Below, piece by piece: positions 35,201-47,200 of a DNA stretch of 64,000 nt. The DNA comes from Nageia nagi (taxonomy: Eukaryota > Pinophyta), in assembly GCA_050084985.1 (NCBI GenBank), contig JBITNC010000001.1, positions 160,952,001-161,016,000 of the forward strand, in the 5' to 3' direction. The notes beneath the pieces were generated by a model. That model was not told where the DNA came from, searched no databases, and saw nothing but the letters and a program-made list of their open reading frames with translations. A program made the translations under genes and the position numbers. Every line of letters begins with the position of its first letter. Within the stretch, counting starts at the first letter, position 1.

Positions 35201-38200
35201 GAGTTTTTTTGTATGGCATTACTTTTCTAACTGTTTTCTACAAATATTTTATAATTTTTTATAGTATTTAACTAGTACATGATCTTGAGCATTAAAATCG
35301 TAGCATCACGAAGCCATGCTGCAAATTTCATCGAGTCTGGCACAAGTCCAAAAGTGTCAACCCAATGCCTGAAGCACCAACATTCTAGTCTGAAGCACCA
35401 AGGATAGGCGTCTTAACTTTGAATCCTCAAAACGCTAATGTTCTAGTTCCTACTGCTTAGAACACTAACGTTCTAGCTTCATACACATTTTTGAAGCCAA
35501 TTTACCTTGATTCGCATGCCAAAATATCAAAAGACAATTTTCATCAATTTATCTCATTAATGCTCATTTTCAATGCAAACTAGCAATTTATGGTCAACAT
35601 ATAATTAAAAAAGAAAAAACTTTTTTGTTTCATCCTTTCAAGATTATCAGCCAAAACAATTGCCCAACACAAAGGGGAAATCAAAATTATTCATCAATTT
35701 TATCACCATAATTATTATATCCAAATTAGCTTTCAACTTATTGAAAATCAATAATCATCCTCATCCACATCTCAACATGAATAATACAATTCATCAAGAT
35801 AAAGGAAATTTTCAGTATTTTTATCTAGCATCTTCTGGATTAAGATGCTTGTTTAGCACACATCTTCAAAAGACCTCAAAGAAAAAGGGGCAATTAATAC
35901 CACTTTATTTATGCAAAAAGAACATGCTCATCCATGTTTTCACCTACCCTTTCAAGCCTTTGGGGAAAAGACATGTCTCTAGCTATATCACAACAGGTTT
36001 CCTCATCATACATTTTTCAAAATATATATGGTTTTTCCTAATATCTTGCAAGATCATAGCAGAAGCAATTGCACAAGGCTTTATCAAGCTTTATATCCTT
36101 TTATATTTTCGGGCATGTAGTCTTGAACTCTCTCCCTCAATCAAACCCCCAAAAGGGGCGATATGTAGAAACTTCAATTTGCATTTTTGCTATTTAAAAT
36201 ATATTTATTCAAGTACTTTATTTGATTTATGTAAAGTGTTAATTTTAGACCCACTTTGGGTTATTTTTTAAACATTAGTATCTTATAAGTTTACATTCTC
36301 ATGTACATATTGGCCTAGGTACGCTCACCTAGATGAATTCAAAATTAGACTTCTCCAAGTCTTTATAAAGCAAAGAGACAAGGCTCATTTAAAAAAAGCA
36401 AGACTTTTTGGAAATAACCAAAAAGTGCTCTAACACTAATATCTTTTGCAAGACTGATCAATATTCTTTTGAGCTTTTCCTTGAGTCATATTCACAAGTA
36501 CCAAACAAAAATTCCATAAGGAGATAATCCAAACCAAGTCAAAGATCACAAAACACATCAACCAAAGGTATTTGCATCCCAAAACAACATCAAACCCCAA
36601 ATGTAAGCATTTTGGACCCTAAATTCTAAAGCACAAATATTTTGGGACTTCATCCCCAGAATGTGGGTGATATGGTACCCAACCACAACTAAATCCAACT
36701 AGTCTCAGAAGCCAATTTCAGCCGACACATCATAGGTCCGCAATCTATTGGCTCCAAAATGCTAGGATTCGTCCTCCAAGTGGCAAGAACAGAAGCTATC
36801 CATTAGCTTACCTCCAATCTCCTAATTCTAGATAGGTCTTCTTTATATCTCCTTTTGTAAACACTGCATAATCCTAGTTAATCAATTTTATGACATTTAG
36901 CTATTAATCTAATTTTCATTTCCAGAAACATAATTATTGATACATATTTTAATATTTATTCTCTTTTTTGTATCAACTAAAACCAAGATTTGTCTTGGCA
37001 TAAGCCCTATGACATTCAGATAAACAGAACAGCAAATACATCAAATACACACACAAACAGAACAGGGAATACATCAAATACACTCATATACAAACAGAGC
37101 AACAAATACATCTATGTCAAGTCCAAGTATCACTCAACATATATTAATATTATGCTATTTTCATTGTTTTAAAGATACAATCATGCCATTGTCAGTTTTA
37201 TAGAATTACAACTTGACTCGGTAGCCTTAATCATTTAAAGTTTAAAATTCAGATTTAGTAATCTTGATTCTGAAGTACATAAGCCCCATTGTTAAATCAT
37301 GAGTGACTTAACCTTAACAGGAATGAGGAATATCTCTTAGGATGTGAATTTATCTCCTACGGCCAGAATTGGAATTATACAAACACAAACACAAAAACAA
37401 AGCACAAGCATAGACACACATATCTAGTCACATATAATGGTTGGCAGGAATAATATGTAACATCCCTTTTGTACTATAGAGAAATAATGTAAGAGCCAAA
37501 AGGGAAGTCTTAATAACATCCCTTTTGGAGTTTGTTTTTTAGTTTGATTTGGGGTTTTTTTTTGTAGCATCCCTTTTGTACTATAGAAAAATAATATAGG
37601 AGCCAAAAGCGACATCTTAATAACATCCCTTTTGGAGTTGGTTTTGTAGTTTGATTTGTGGTTTTTTTTGTATAACTTGAGATAGGAATTAATTGATCCA
37701 TGGACCCCTTTGTGAGCCCCTAGTGGGGTGTATCCCTCCCAAGCGTAGAATAGGATAAATTAATGTACTTGGAGATCCCAAACTTGATTGTGGGAATCCC
37801 AAGATCTTGTATGCATTGATTAGCTAGGATAGAGGTTCACATCCTTGCACCAGCCTTGGGGAGCTCCCTAGACCCCACGTTCGCCATTCCAGACTCCTAG
37901 GCTTCCACGCATGACTCCAGACCCATGTGGGAATGCGTGGCCCTTCTAGACCTTGTGCTAGCATTTATGGCACCCAGGAATCCCACGTTGGCATGCATGA
38001 CACCTAGGCACCCATGTTGGGCATCCCGGACCCTTTGGAGGCTAACGTTGGGGCCTTAGAGACTAGTGATGATTTCGAGGTGAGATCCAGGAACTTGTGA
38101 AGAGTATAACAAGACTTGGAGACTCATTTGCTGGATAGACTTGATCATTATACCTTTACACTTCTACATTATCTAGTGGACACAACCTTAGCGGAGACTA

Positions 38201-41200
38201 AGTGTATTCCTTAGGTGCAGCACCTAAGAGGGTTGTCAAGCTAAGGGATCTTGGCAATCTACGGCATTGGTGGAGCACCTTTTCCCATCCGATGGTATCC
38301 GAGGTGGAGTTTCTACCACTCACGTGGTTATCCAGATCTGAGGAGGGCCCCTTTGGTGGGGAGGAGTCAGATTGTGAGGAGGCACTACTGTCCCACGTCC
38401 GTCCAGCAACATTAGGAGAGTTCGTCCAACCCAGTTCAGCTCCAAGGACATTGACGTCAACCCTTTGGGCTTGGTTGTGTATTCATTATCCATTGCATAT
38501 CATAATATAAGCCGTGGGCATTGGATCTCAATGTTTGTGTGTTGTATTATCCATCTTGTACATGCATGGTGCTAGTATTATTGTGAATTGTTGTAATTGG
38601 CCATTCGTTGGTATTGTGTGGAGTATATGTGCTTGGGAGACACGTCGCTGTCATTATTTAGTGGAATTGTGCTTGTGGGAGTCCAACGTTGGTATGTTGG
38701 GGTTTGTGTTGAATATTGTGTATGCCCTAGTTTGACAATTTGAATTGAATTCACTAATATTTGCTTGAGATCTGTTTTGGATCATTACAGTTTTGTATAA
38801 CTTGGGATAGGAATTAATTGGTCCATGGACCCCTTTGTGAGCCCCTAGTGGGGCGTATCCCTCCCAAGCGTAGAATAGGATAAATTAATGTACTTGGAGA
38901 TCCCAGATTTGATTGTGGGAATCCCAAGATATTGTATGCATTGCTTAGCTAGGATAGAGGTTCACATCCTTGCACAAGCCTTGGGGAGCTCCCTAGACCC
39001 CACGTTCGCCATTCCAGACTCCTAGGCTTCCACGCATGACTCCCAGACCCATGTGGGAATGCGTGGCCCTTCTAGACCTTGCGCTAGCATTTATGGCACC
39101 CAGGAATTCCACGGTATGCCTAACACCTAGGGACCCATGTTGGGCATCCTAGGCCCTCTGGAGGCTAACGTTGGGGCCTTAGAGCCTAGTGATGATTCCG
39201 AGGTGAGATCCAAGATGAAGTGAAGAGTATAAGAAGACTTGGAGGCTCATTTGCTAGATAGATTTGATCATTACACCTTTACACTTCTACATCGTTTGGT
39301 GGACACAACCTTAGTGGAGCATTAAGTGTATTCCTTAGGTGGAGCACCTAAGAGGTTTGTCAAGCAAAGGGATCTTGGTAATCTACAGCATTGGTGGAGC
39401 ACCTTTGCCCATCCAGTGGTATTTGAGGTGGAGTCTCTACCACTCACGTGGTTATCCAGATCTGAGGAGGGCCCCTTCGGTGGGGAGGAGTCAAATTGTG
39501 AGGAGGCGCTACTGTCCCACGTCCGTCCAGCAACATCAAGAGAGTTTGTCCGGCCCAGTTCAGCTCCCAGGAGGTTGGTGTCAACCCTTTGGGCTTGGTT
39601 TTGTATTGTTTCTCATTGTTCATCAATAATACAAGCCGTGGGCATTTGGATCTCAGCTATTGAACTATATTGTTCATATTTTGGTATCATTTGGCCTCAT
39701 TGTGCATGTGTGTGTTCAACGTTGGCATTGGTAACTTGTAATAGTTGTTTATTGTTGTAATTGGCCATTTGTTGGCATTGTGTGGTGTATTTGTGCTTGG
39801 GAGACACATCGTTGGCATTATTTAGTAGTATTGTATTTGTGGGAGTCCAACGTTGGCATACTAGGGTTTGTGTTGTATATTGTGGATGCCCTAGTTGACA
39901 ATCTGAATTGAATTTGCTCATATTTGTTTGAGATCTATTTTGGATCATTACATAATATACCAAAAAAATAAAAATTAACAATAACCATAGTAGGTAAACT
40001 TGGATTTGGCAAGCTTTTGGCTCAACAAAAACTCGTACTCAACAAAAGTTTTGCTAAAAACTCTTCAAAACTTAGGAATATAAAAAATATTAAAAAAACA
40101 TTTCAATTAACTCTGTAAAACTTGTAAATAATGGAAAAAATTGGCAAAAACTCAATCAAAACTTGTTCAACCTAAAAAAGTTGTGAGTTGAGTGTTAGTA
40201 CTCATTTTGATCAAGTGGACAAGATTACTCATGTGCACTCGCCAAACTCTGAGTGTTTCACTACTCTGACCAGAACACATTTATTTTGGCCATAAGATGC
40301 ATCCACTAATCTATCACGAAAACAATAACTCTGCATATACAACTAGCGAACTTTATTAGATACAAGTTGTGTGGGTGCTTTAAGAGGCTAGAAAAGTGTC
40401 CCTTGAAGACCTCATTGTTGGAGGCTTCATCGTAAAGGATATAATGTTTAATACTTGTGCTTGTAATGTCCTTGCATAACACACATGCTTAAGTCCTATT
40501 ATTTAAAATGGAAAGTTCCTTGAACTCCCTCCATTTTACTTATTCCTCTCATATTTTTATGATTGCATACTCCTTGACTCATTCACCTCTTTAATCTGAT
40601 CTTCGCTTCTAAAGCTACAAATTTCTTAAAAGAAGCTATATAATTTTCTAAGCTTCAGTCTATCTCACACTTAAGAATTGATTTGAATTCTGCAACTGGA
40701 ATTGGCCTTCACATTATGCCATTGCCATATTGTTGTGCCCGCACAACAAGCCCCAAAATTTTTGCAAATTTTGAGGACCCAATTTTTGGCTAAGGCAATA
40801 GGAAGAAAAGGTTTGAGCAACCCAAGGTGATGAATTTCGACATCTCGGGGAGGTGGAGATTCAACAAGTGGAAAATACCAAGATTCGGGACAAGATCCCC
40901 TCAAAAATCTGAGTTTCCATCATTTTCACGTCATTCGAGGGTCTTAAAGGCATCAAAATCCTTGGGCGCACTTGTTCAAGCTCTTGAAAATGCAAGACTT
41001 GTTTGAGATGCGCCTAAAGCCCCTTGTGGACTAAGAAAAATTTTGAAAATCTTGTTTAGGCGCACCACTTTCACCTATTGACCTCAAGCACACCATTTTG
41101 AAGCCTTGAAAATGAAAGACCTTATTAAGATGTGCATATCCCCTTTAAGGACTTGTGAATGTGTTCATAACTCCTTTAAGGTCTTGAAATTGCAAGACAT

Positions 41201-44200
41201 GCTTGAGATGCGTCTACCTTAAAATGCATATAATTGAACCGAAAATCTAGCCAATGAAGAAGTGCCACCTATCAAGGATAGATCTATAAAAGCAACCTTA
41301 GTTCCCTTTCAGAATGCTCAAATTCGCTTAGGTGCACCTGTGCACCATCTTGGCCTCTTGACACAAGCACACCATTTTGAAGTCTTGGTTCTTAAAGGCC
41401 TTGTTCACATGCCCCTAAAGTCTTGTTCGCACCATTTCAAGTGCTTGGGTTTGCAAGGTCTTGGTTAGGTGCGCCTAGCCAATTTGGGCCAATTTCCCAA
41501 CGAAAATGAGATGACACATGGCAGGGAAAGATCTATATAAGTTGGATGAAACATTTCATTTGCACACCTCATGATTAGCATGGGCACACTTGTGGAAGCT
41601 CTCGACCTAAGGTGCATGTTTTTGAGGTCTTGAATTTGCATAAACCTGATAAGGTACGCCTGGTCCACTTCCTCCAATTTGCATATCATTTTTTGGCTAA
41701 GATACAAAGTGCATTTTCATTAGGCCAAACTATGGGCATATACCATGATGACATGTGTCATGATGAAAACTATAAATACCATTGCAAGGTACTCATTTTG
41801 CACATCATACTCAGAAACCAATTCTAGGCACTTCATTTCAAGGTCTTGAAATTTCAAAACAAGCTATAGGTGTGCCTAGCCTTAATGCACTCTCTTAAGC
41901 ATGAGAAATCATTCTATTGGACCTATTTGATTAAAACTTGACACCTGCCTCTAGAAACGCCTATATATGTCCAAGGCAAGGCACTTCATTTGCACATCAG
42001 ACACTCTAAGTTAAGTGGGATGCATCATTCAAAAATTTTGAAACTCCAAGAGGTGATTGAAGTGTGCCAAGTCATTGACATCAAAATCAAGGCACATCAT
42101 CTTAGGACCTTGGAATACCAAGAGATCTTTAACCTACGCCTAGCTTGCTTGCATCAAGTCTAAAGTTTTAAATGCATGCATTGGACCTACTATTTGACCA
42201 ATAACAAATTGACACATGTCACAACAAAAAACTATAAATATTGGTTCAAATCTCATTTGCATAACATTCTTCATAGCTAAACTGTGTGCTCCATTTCAAG
42301 ATCTTGAAATTTTAAGGCTAATTGGAGGTGCGCTTAGCCTGTAGGCACTCCTTTCAAGCATGAGAATTAATCCTATTGGATCAAATTGATGATCAATGGA
42401 GGGTGACAATTGTCCCGAAGTGTAACTTTAAATGTTGGTCTAAAACACTTCATTTGTACTTCAACCATCATAGGTTGAAATTGAGCACATAACTGAGACC
42501 CTTGAATTTGGAAAGGATATTGAGGAGTATTTGGTCCATATACATCAAAATTAAGGCACAAGGTATTCTTGCAAACTGAAGATGAGTTCATCCAAGGTAG
42601 GAATGGAGGTGAAGAAAGACAGTGAGGAGCAACTAACCAAGTTGATGAAAGATACTCAGATCACATCTGTAAGGAAAGAAGAAATATTACCCTCAGGGGT
42701 TCAATTCAATAATGCTTTGGCAAACATTAATAAAGAAGGAAATGAGGAACAACACAAAAGGGGAAAACAGACTAAACGAGGAGATAAGGAGATGGTAACA
42801 ACTGAGGGTGTCTCATCAAGGAAATTTGTTAATAAGAGAAAAGAGAAAAGATGACATTGATCTAGAAACTTGTATCAAAGTTTTACATGAAAACCCAAGT
42901 CAAACAGTGAGAGATGAATCTTCGTTGGACCATTATGTGGACACATTCATCTTCGTGCATAAAAATTATACACTATCTATTAGCAAAGTTTCTTTGAGGA
43001 AGAAACCCAGGAACCTTAGGATCTGGAAGTTTACACTCGAAAAATGGAAATAGGCAAGATCAATTCAACTGGTGGGAAACGTGTTGATAATATCAATATA
43101 GCCACCATGAAGACGAACGAGCTCCAGAAGGATTAGAGCTTTGAGAAGCATGGGACTTCCGAAAAAGAGATGTCAATTCTCTAAAGAATATTTACTTATG
43201 TTTGCAAAATTTTGGGACAGAATTGTTTTGTTAGCTTGGGCTGTGACAATGAGTTTTGCTCCCACAGGTCCAAACCTGGTTTCATTGTAATGGTGGATGT
43301 TATTTCAAGTAGTTTAGGCTTTACTTAAGTTGTTTTTATTTTGGTAGTATTAGGGCAATGCTTGAGGTTGGTGGGCATTAATTCTTGATGTCAAACATTT
43401 TAACTATATATACACGCTATGGGTCATTTTGTAATTAAGAATGTGATTGCTACTCTAGAGGAGAGCTTCTCTTTTATATCCATATTTCCAATTTCTAGAT
43501 TGAAGTCCTAATTTGAAGACTATTGCAATTGGTCTCATTTTTGGAGTTGTGGATGTTGTTTATGAGATTGGTCTCATTTGCATTGTTTCATGAGCTTGTG
43601 TTCACTTTCCTTGAAAACTCTGAGTTTTAGGAAAGGATGATTGAAAATCTTTCAAAGTTGTTGGATCATTGCTTTCTGCAATTTGCATGTTCAATTATTG
43701 TATTCTGGCTATATTTATCCTCTGTCATTTGATTAGTAGTCATTCAAAATGTAGTGATTTCACTTTTGTTTCATCCATCGCCAAGTTGTTTGTGAAGGAT
43801 CAAATTGCTTTGTGCTCACACTTAGTTGCAATTTGGATCATACATTTGCTCCTAAGTTTGATGAAAGAATGATTCTTCTTTCTAAATCTGAAGATTAAAT
43901 CGCTTAGACAATGCAATACTGGTGTTGAGTTCCATTGCAAACTTATCTCAAACTTCTTACACCATTCTCAATTTTTGTTTTCTTTGTTTCTTTCATCTTT
44001 TTGAATTAAAAAACAACTTTTAATCTTTGTGAGACACTTCAGATGCCTTAAAAAATCGGTTAACAATCATTACCTCTTCCTCTTTACTGAACTATACCAG
44101 ATTTCACCATCAAACATAGCACACCATCAACATAAACCTTGGGGTAAGAGTCCTTTCAAGTAGAGGCAGGTAACGCTGTCTCAGCCAGATGTAGGATGCT

Positions 44201-47200
44201 TTCCCATTTTTTCATTCCTAGGTGATATTAGGAAATAAAAACATTCCAACACATACTACGCCTCTTACGGTGGCTGGAGATACTTTTATGTGACATGGTT
44301 TGCTCTCTCTTGAGTAACCTACAATGCAATTCACATCACTTACAGTATCTGAATTGATCATCTATTTGCAAATTAAATGTTTATAGATTGTGCATACAAC
44401 CTCTTAAAATTGATTTATCAGTAAACCATGTTTGATACTTTCTTATATACTCAAGAGTGGACTATTTCTGAATTTCACTCACTTAGCTTTTAAGTTACTA
44501 GGGAATTTTGAGATTTGTTTCACCGCTGGGATCCATCCCTAAGCTGTCCGAAAGCATCCCCTTGTACAAACTGCCTCAATTGGTTGTTGTCATCGCCACT
44601 TGCTTTGCCTGCTTATATGTAGTTCATTTGGATATGAAATTATTGCTTTTATTTTTCTTTTGTACAGTTTTCTTCATCTATTGGCACACTCCTATTTCCT
44701 GTATTTTGAATTTTTATTTTCATTTTATTTTGAAATCTGCAAATGCTCTCAAGTGTAAATGATAGCCAACCGAATTCACTAATCTATCATTCTGCTACGA
44801 TACAACATTTTAGCATTCCCAACAACAGCAAAATGCTAACAGAAAAAGCAATGGAATTCTACATTCTTACACAACAGAAGAAAAGTGGAAAGAATCACTA
44901 TCAATTCAAGATAAAAAGCTTTGTTTCTCATATTACATAATTAAATAAAATTATTTCAAATTTGGAAATTATATAGTGTCTTTCAAAAGTCCTGAATCTA
45001 TTCTTTTCCTCCGACAATTAGTTCATCAAGAGTACAAACTGTAAATAATGTACACCATTAAAAAGGCCATTTCTTGAAGAGTAACTTACCATAGAATCTC
45101 TCCACGCACACAACTTCCTCACAAGCTGCCCAAACCTACCATCTTTAAGCTGGTAAAACCAATTCATTCAGTAAACTTATGAATGCAATATTACACTATT
45201 CAATTGTAAAAGAGTATCCTTGCAATTTGAATCTTACCTTCGGCTCCCTTGCCTTGTAAGAACATGCCCCTTGACTGCTATAATAGCGTGACAAAATAGA
45301 TGCTGCAGCAGATTCTCCACCAAAACCGACTCCATCCTTCTCATACAATTGCAGTGTTATCAAATTAGAACGACGAGCAACTTCCTCAAACAAACTTGGG
45401 CATACAGAGTCACTGTATGTATTTTCCAATGCATCCTCATCTGCACTTATCCAAAGCATCTTCATTGTCATGTAAAAAATATCTTCATAAATCAAACAAC
45501 CATACTAACAAATTGAAACACGAAAGGAGTAGGTCAATAAAGAATAAAGTAACACTATTGGATATATAATGTTATTAAAATAAGAATGCCAGCAAGGGCA
45601 ATATGATAGAAACAGGAAAGAACCAATTCCTTAAGAAATTTTATATCCCATACAAAGTGCATACACAGCGCACCCACCCCCCACATTTTAATTTTTATCT
45701 TAAAACTTCAATTAAATTTGTCACATTAAACAAAATTATAGATTTTAATTCCTTAAAATTTAGAATATTTATAAAATATTTGAGTTTTCTTTGGCACGTT
45801 TTTCTCGAGTCGTCAAATACTCTCGAAATCTGAGTTTTCCAACTATGGTTAATTGTAGGTTTCACAGAGTCCCTTCACATATGTCAAAATTTTGCAAATC
45901 CATGTTTCTTAACAATTGAGGTATGTTTCAAAATCATGTTTTATAAATATTTTAGATATTTATAAAATATTCGAGTTTTTTTGCCAAGTTTTTCTCAAGT
46001 CGTCAAATACTCTCTAAATCCAAGTTTTCCAACTATGGTTCTTTTTGGATGTGTTTACACTAACCACATTAACAAAATTCTAGGTTTCACAAAGTCCCTT
46101 CACATATTTCAAAATTTCACAAATCCATGTTTCTTAACAATTGAGGTATGTTTTAGCAAATTTTCTTAGTTATTTTTTTTGAATATAATCATCAGCATAA
46201 AACATATTTGCACACACATGCACAAGGAAAAAATTATTATGCTTATTAGTTTCTCTTGGGAAGGAAATATTTCCTCTAACAAAGAGTCATCGCGAGATGG
46301 CTAAATGGGAAAGCAACCCAGCATGTAGGTGAGATAGCATTACCTATCCCCTCTTGGAAGGACTGATACCCTAAGGTTTCTTTGAAGTTGCGTTGGTATG
46401 CAAATTTTGTAGTAACTCTTTGGAATTAGTTCAATGATTTTATAGAGGTAATGGAAGTTAACTCACGTTTTACAAGGCCTACTGGAGTTTTTGTGCAATG
46501 ATCGAAAGTTGGTTTACTTTTTAAAGAAAGTGTAAAAGAAAGCATAAATTGAGAATGATTCAACACTCGTTAGATATCAAAATGACTATTACAATGAAGC
46601 AGTGTCTAAATTGTTAACTTTCTAAATCAAATAAGAAGTTTCATTCAATTCTATCTAAGTTGGAGATAAATGAAAAAAGTCCAAGTTATCTTCAAGCTAA
46701 AGCATGGAGTAAAGCTGACAGTCGATACTCTGAAAACGGGACCTATGAGCAATCAACTGACATTGATACAAGAACAACATTCACTGACTAAGTTTGAATG
46801 AAAACTTCTAAGTTGATGACATAGAAAATAAAAAAAATTCAGAATATTTTCATTTAAACATGCAAGTTGTGAACAAGCAACTATCTAAAGATAATTCAGA
46901 ATACTTTCATTTAAAAGTTCCAAGGTTAAAGATGCTTGCAATTTGGTCCTCCACGAGCCCATGTGCTCAAATTTTGCATTTGGATAAGATTAAAATCGTG
47001 CCTTTTAGCTCTAGGCACATGTTTTCAAGCTTTGTGATCATCAAACCTCAAACATTTGCGCCTAGCCTTGGAGGGTGTGATTTTGGTCATATTTGCAAAC
47101 TTAAAATCACTTGAATTTGGACCTTTCACCACCTTGCATGCTCAATTTTTTTATTCCTAAAGTCCAATTTTGATCAATTTTCCTCCAAGCTTTGATAACA

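Larger units (their letters stand above)
22783..36895 (+). mobile_element. Large LTR element without recognisable coding (LARD-like)
   Basis: Two same-orientation LTRs, 22783-about 23404 and 36164-36895, share TTTTTGCTATTTAAAATRTA, TTTATTTGATTTATGTAAA, CTTCTCCAAGTCT(A/T)TATAAAG (TATA box) and GCATAATCCTAGTTA. A polypurine-like CCCCCAAAAGGGGCGATA precedes the right one. After removing the nested element at about 23457-31600, the internal part (31601-36163) shows no gag, RT or integrase. It fits the definition of a large retrotransposon derivative. Confidence 0.6.
37456..39952 (+). mobile_element. Head-to-tail double LTR without internal region, TAATA target duplication
   Basis: A full LTR (TGTAACATCCC...GGATCATTACA, 37456-about 38788) is followed 1 bp later by a second copy (38790-39952) that lacks the first about 210 bp and ends with the same GGATCATTACA. 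TAATA occurs directly outside the pair (37451-37455 and 39953-39957), so the whole 2.5 kb behaves as one insertion. The first 212 bp contain a 105-110 bp tandem duplication (CATCCCTTTTG(T/G)A, ACTATAGA(G/A)AAATAAT). There is no primer site, gag or pol. Confidence 0.85.

Noticed and set aside
35660-36271. 203-codon plus-strand frame
   Set aside because: Low-complexity Ile/Lys/Leu/Ser composition in AT-rich DNA, no motif, and it crosses the polypurine tract and LTR start of the LARD-like element.
22783-36895. A hidden gag or pol in the LARD-like element
   Set aside because: After removing the nested element no capsid, zinc knuckle, protease, RT or integrase motif is readable in 31601-36163 on either strand.
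45441-45495. Upstream in-frame extension ([18 protein letters not shown]) of the exon at 45238-45440
   Set aside because: It lies on the intron side of a clear acceptor (AAGTGCAG) whose phase matches the preceding exon exactly.
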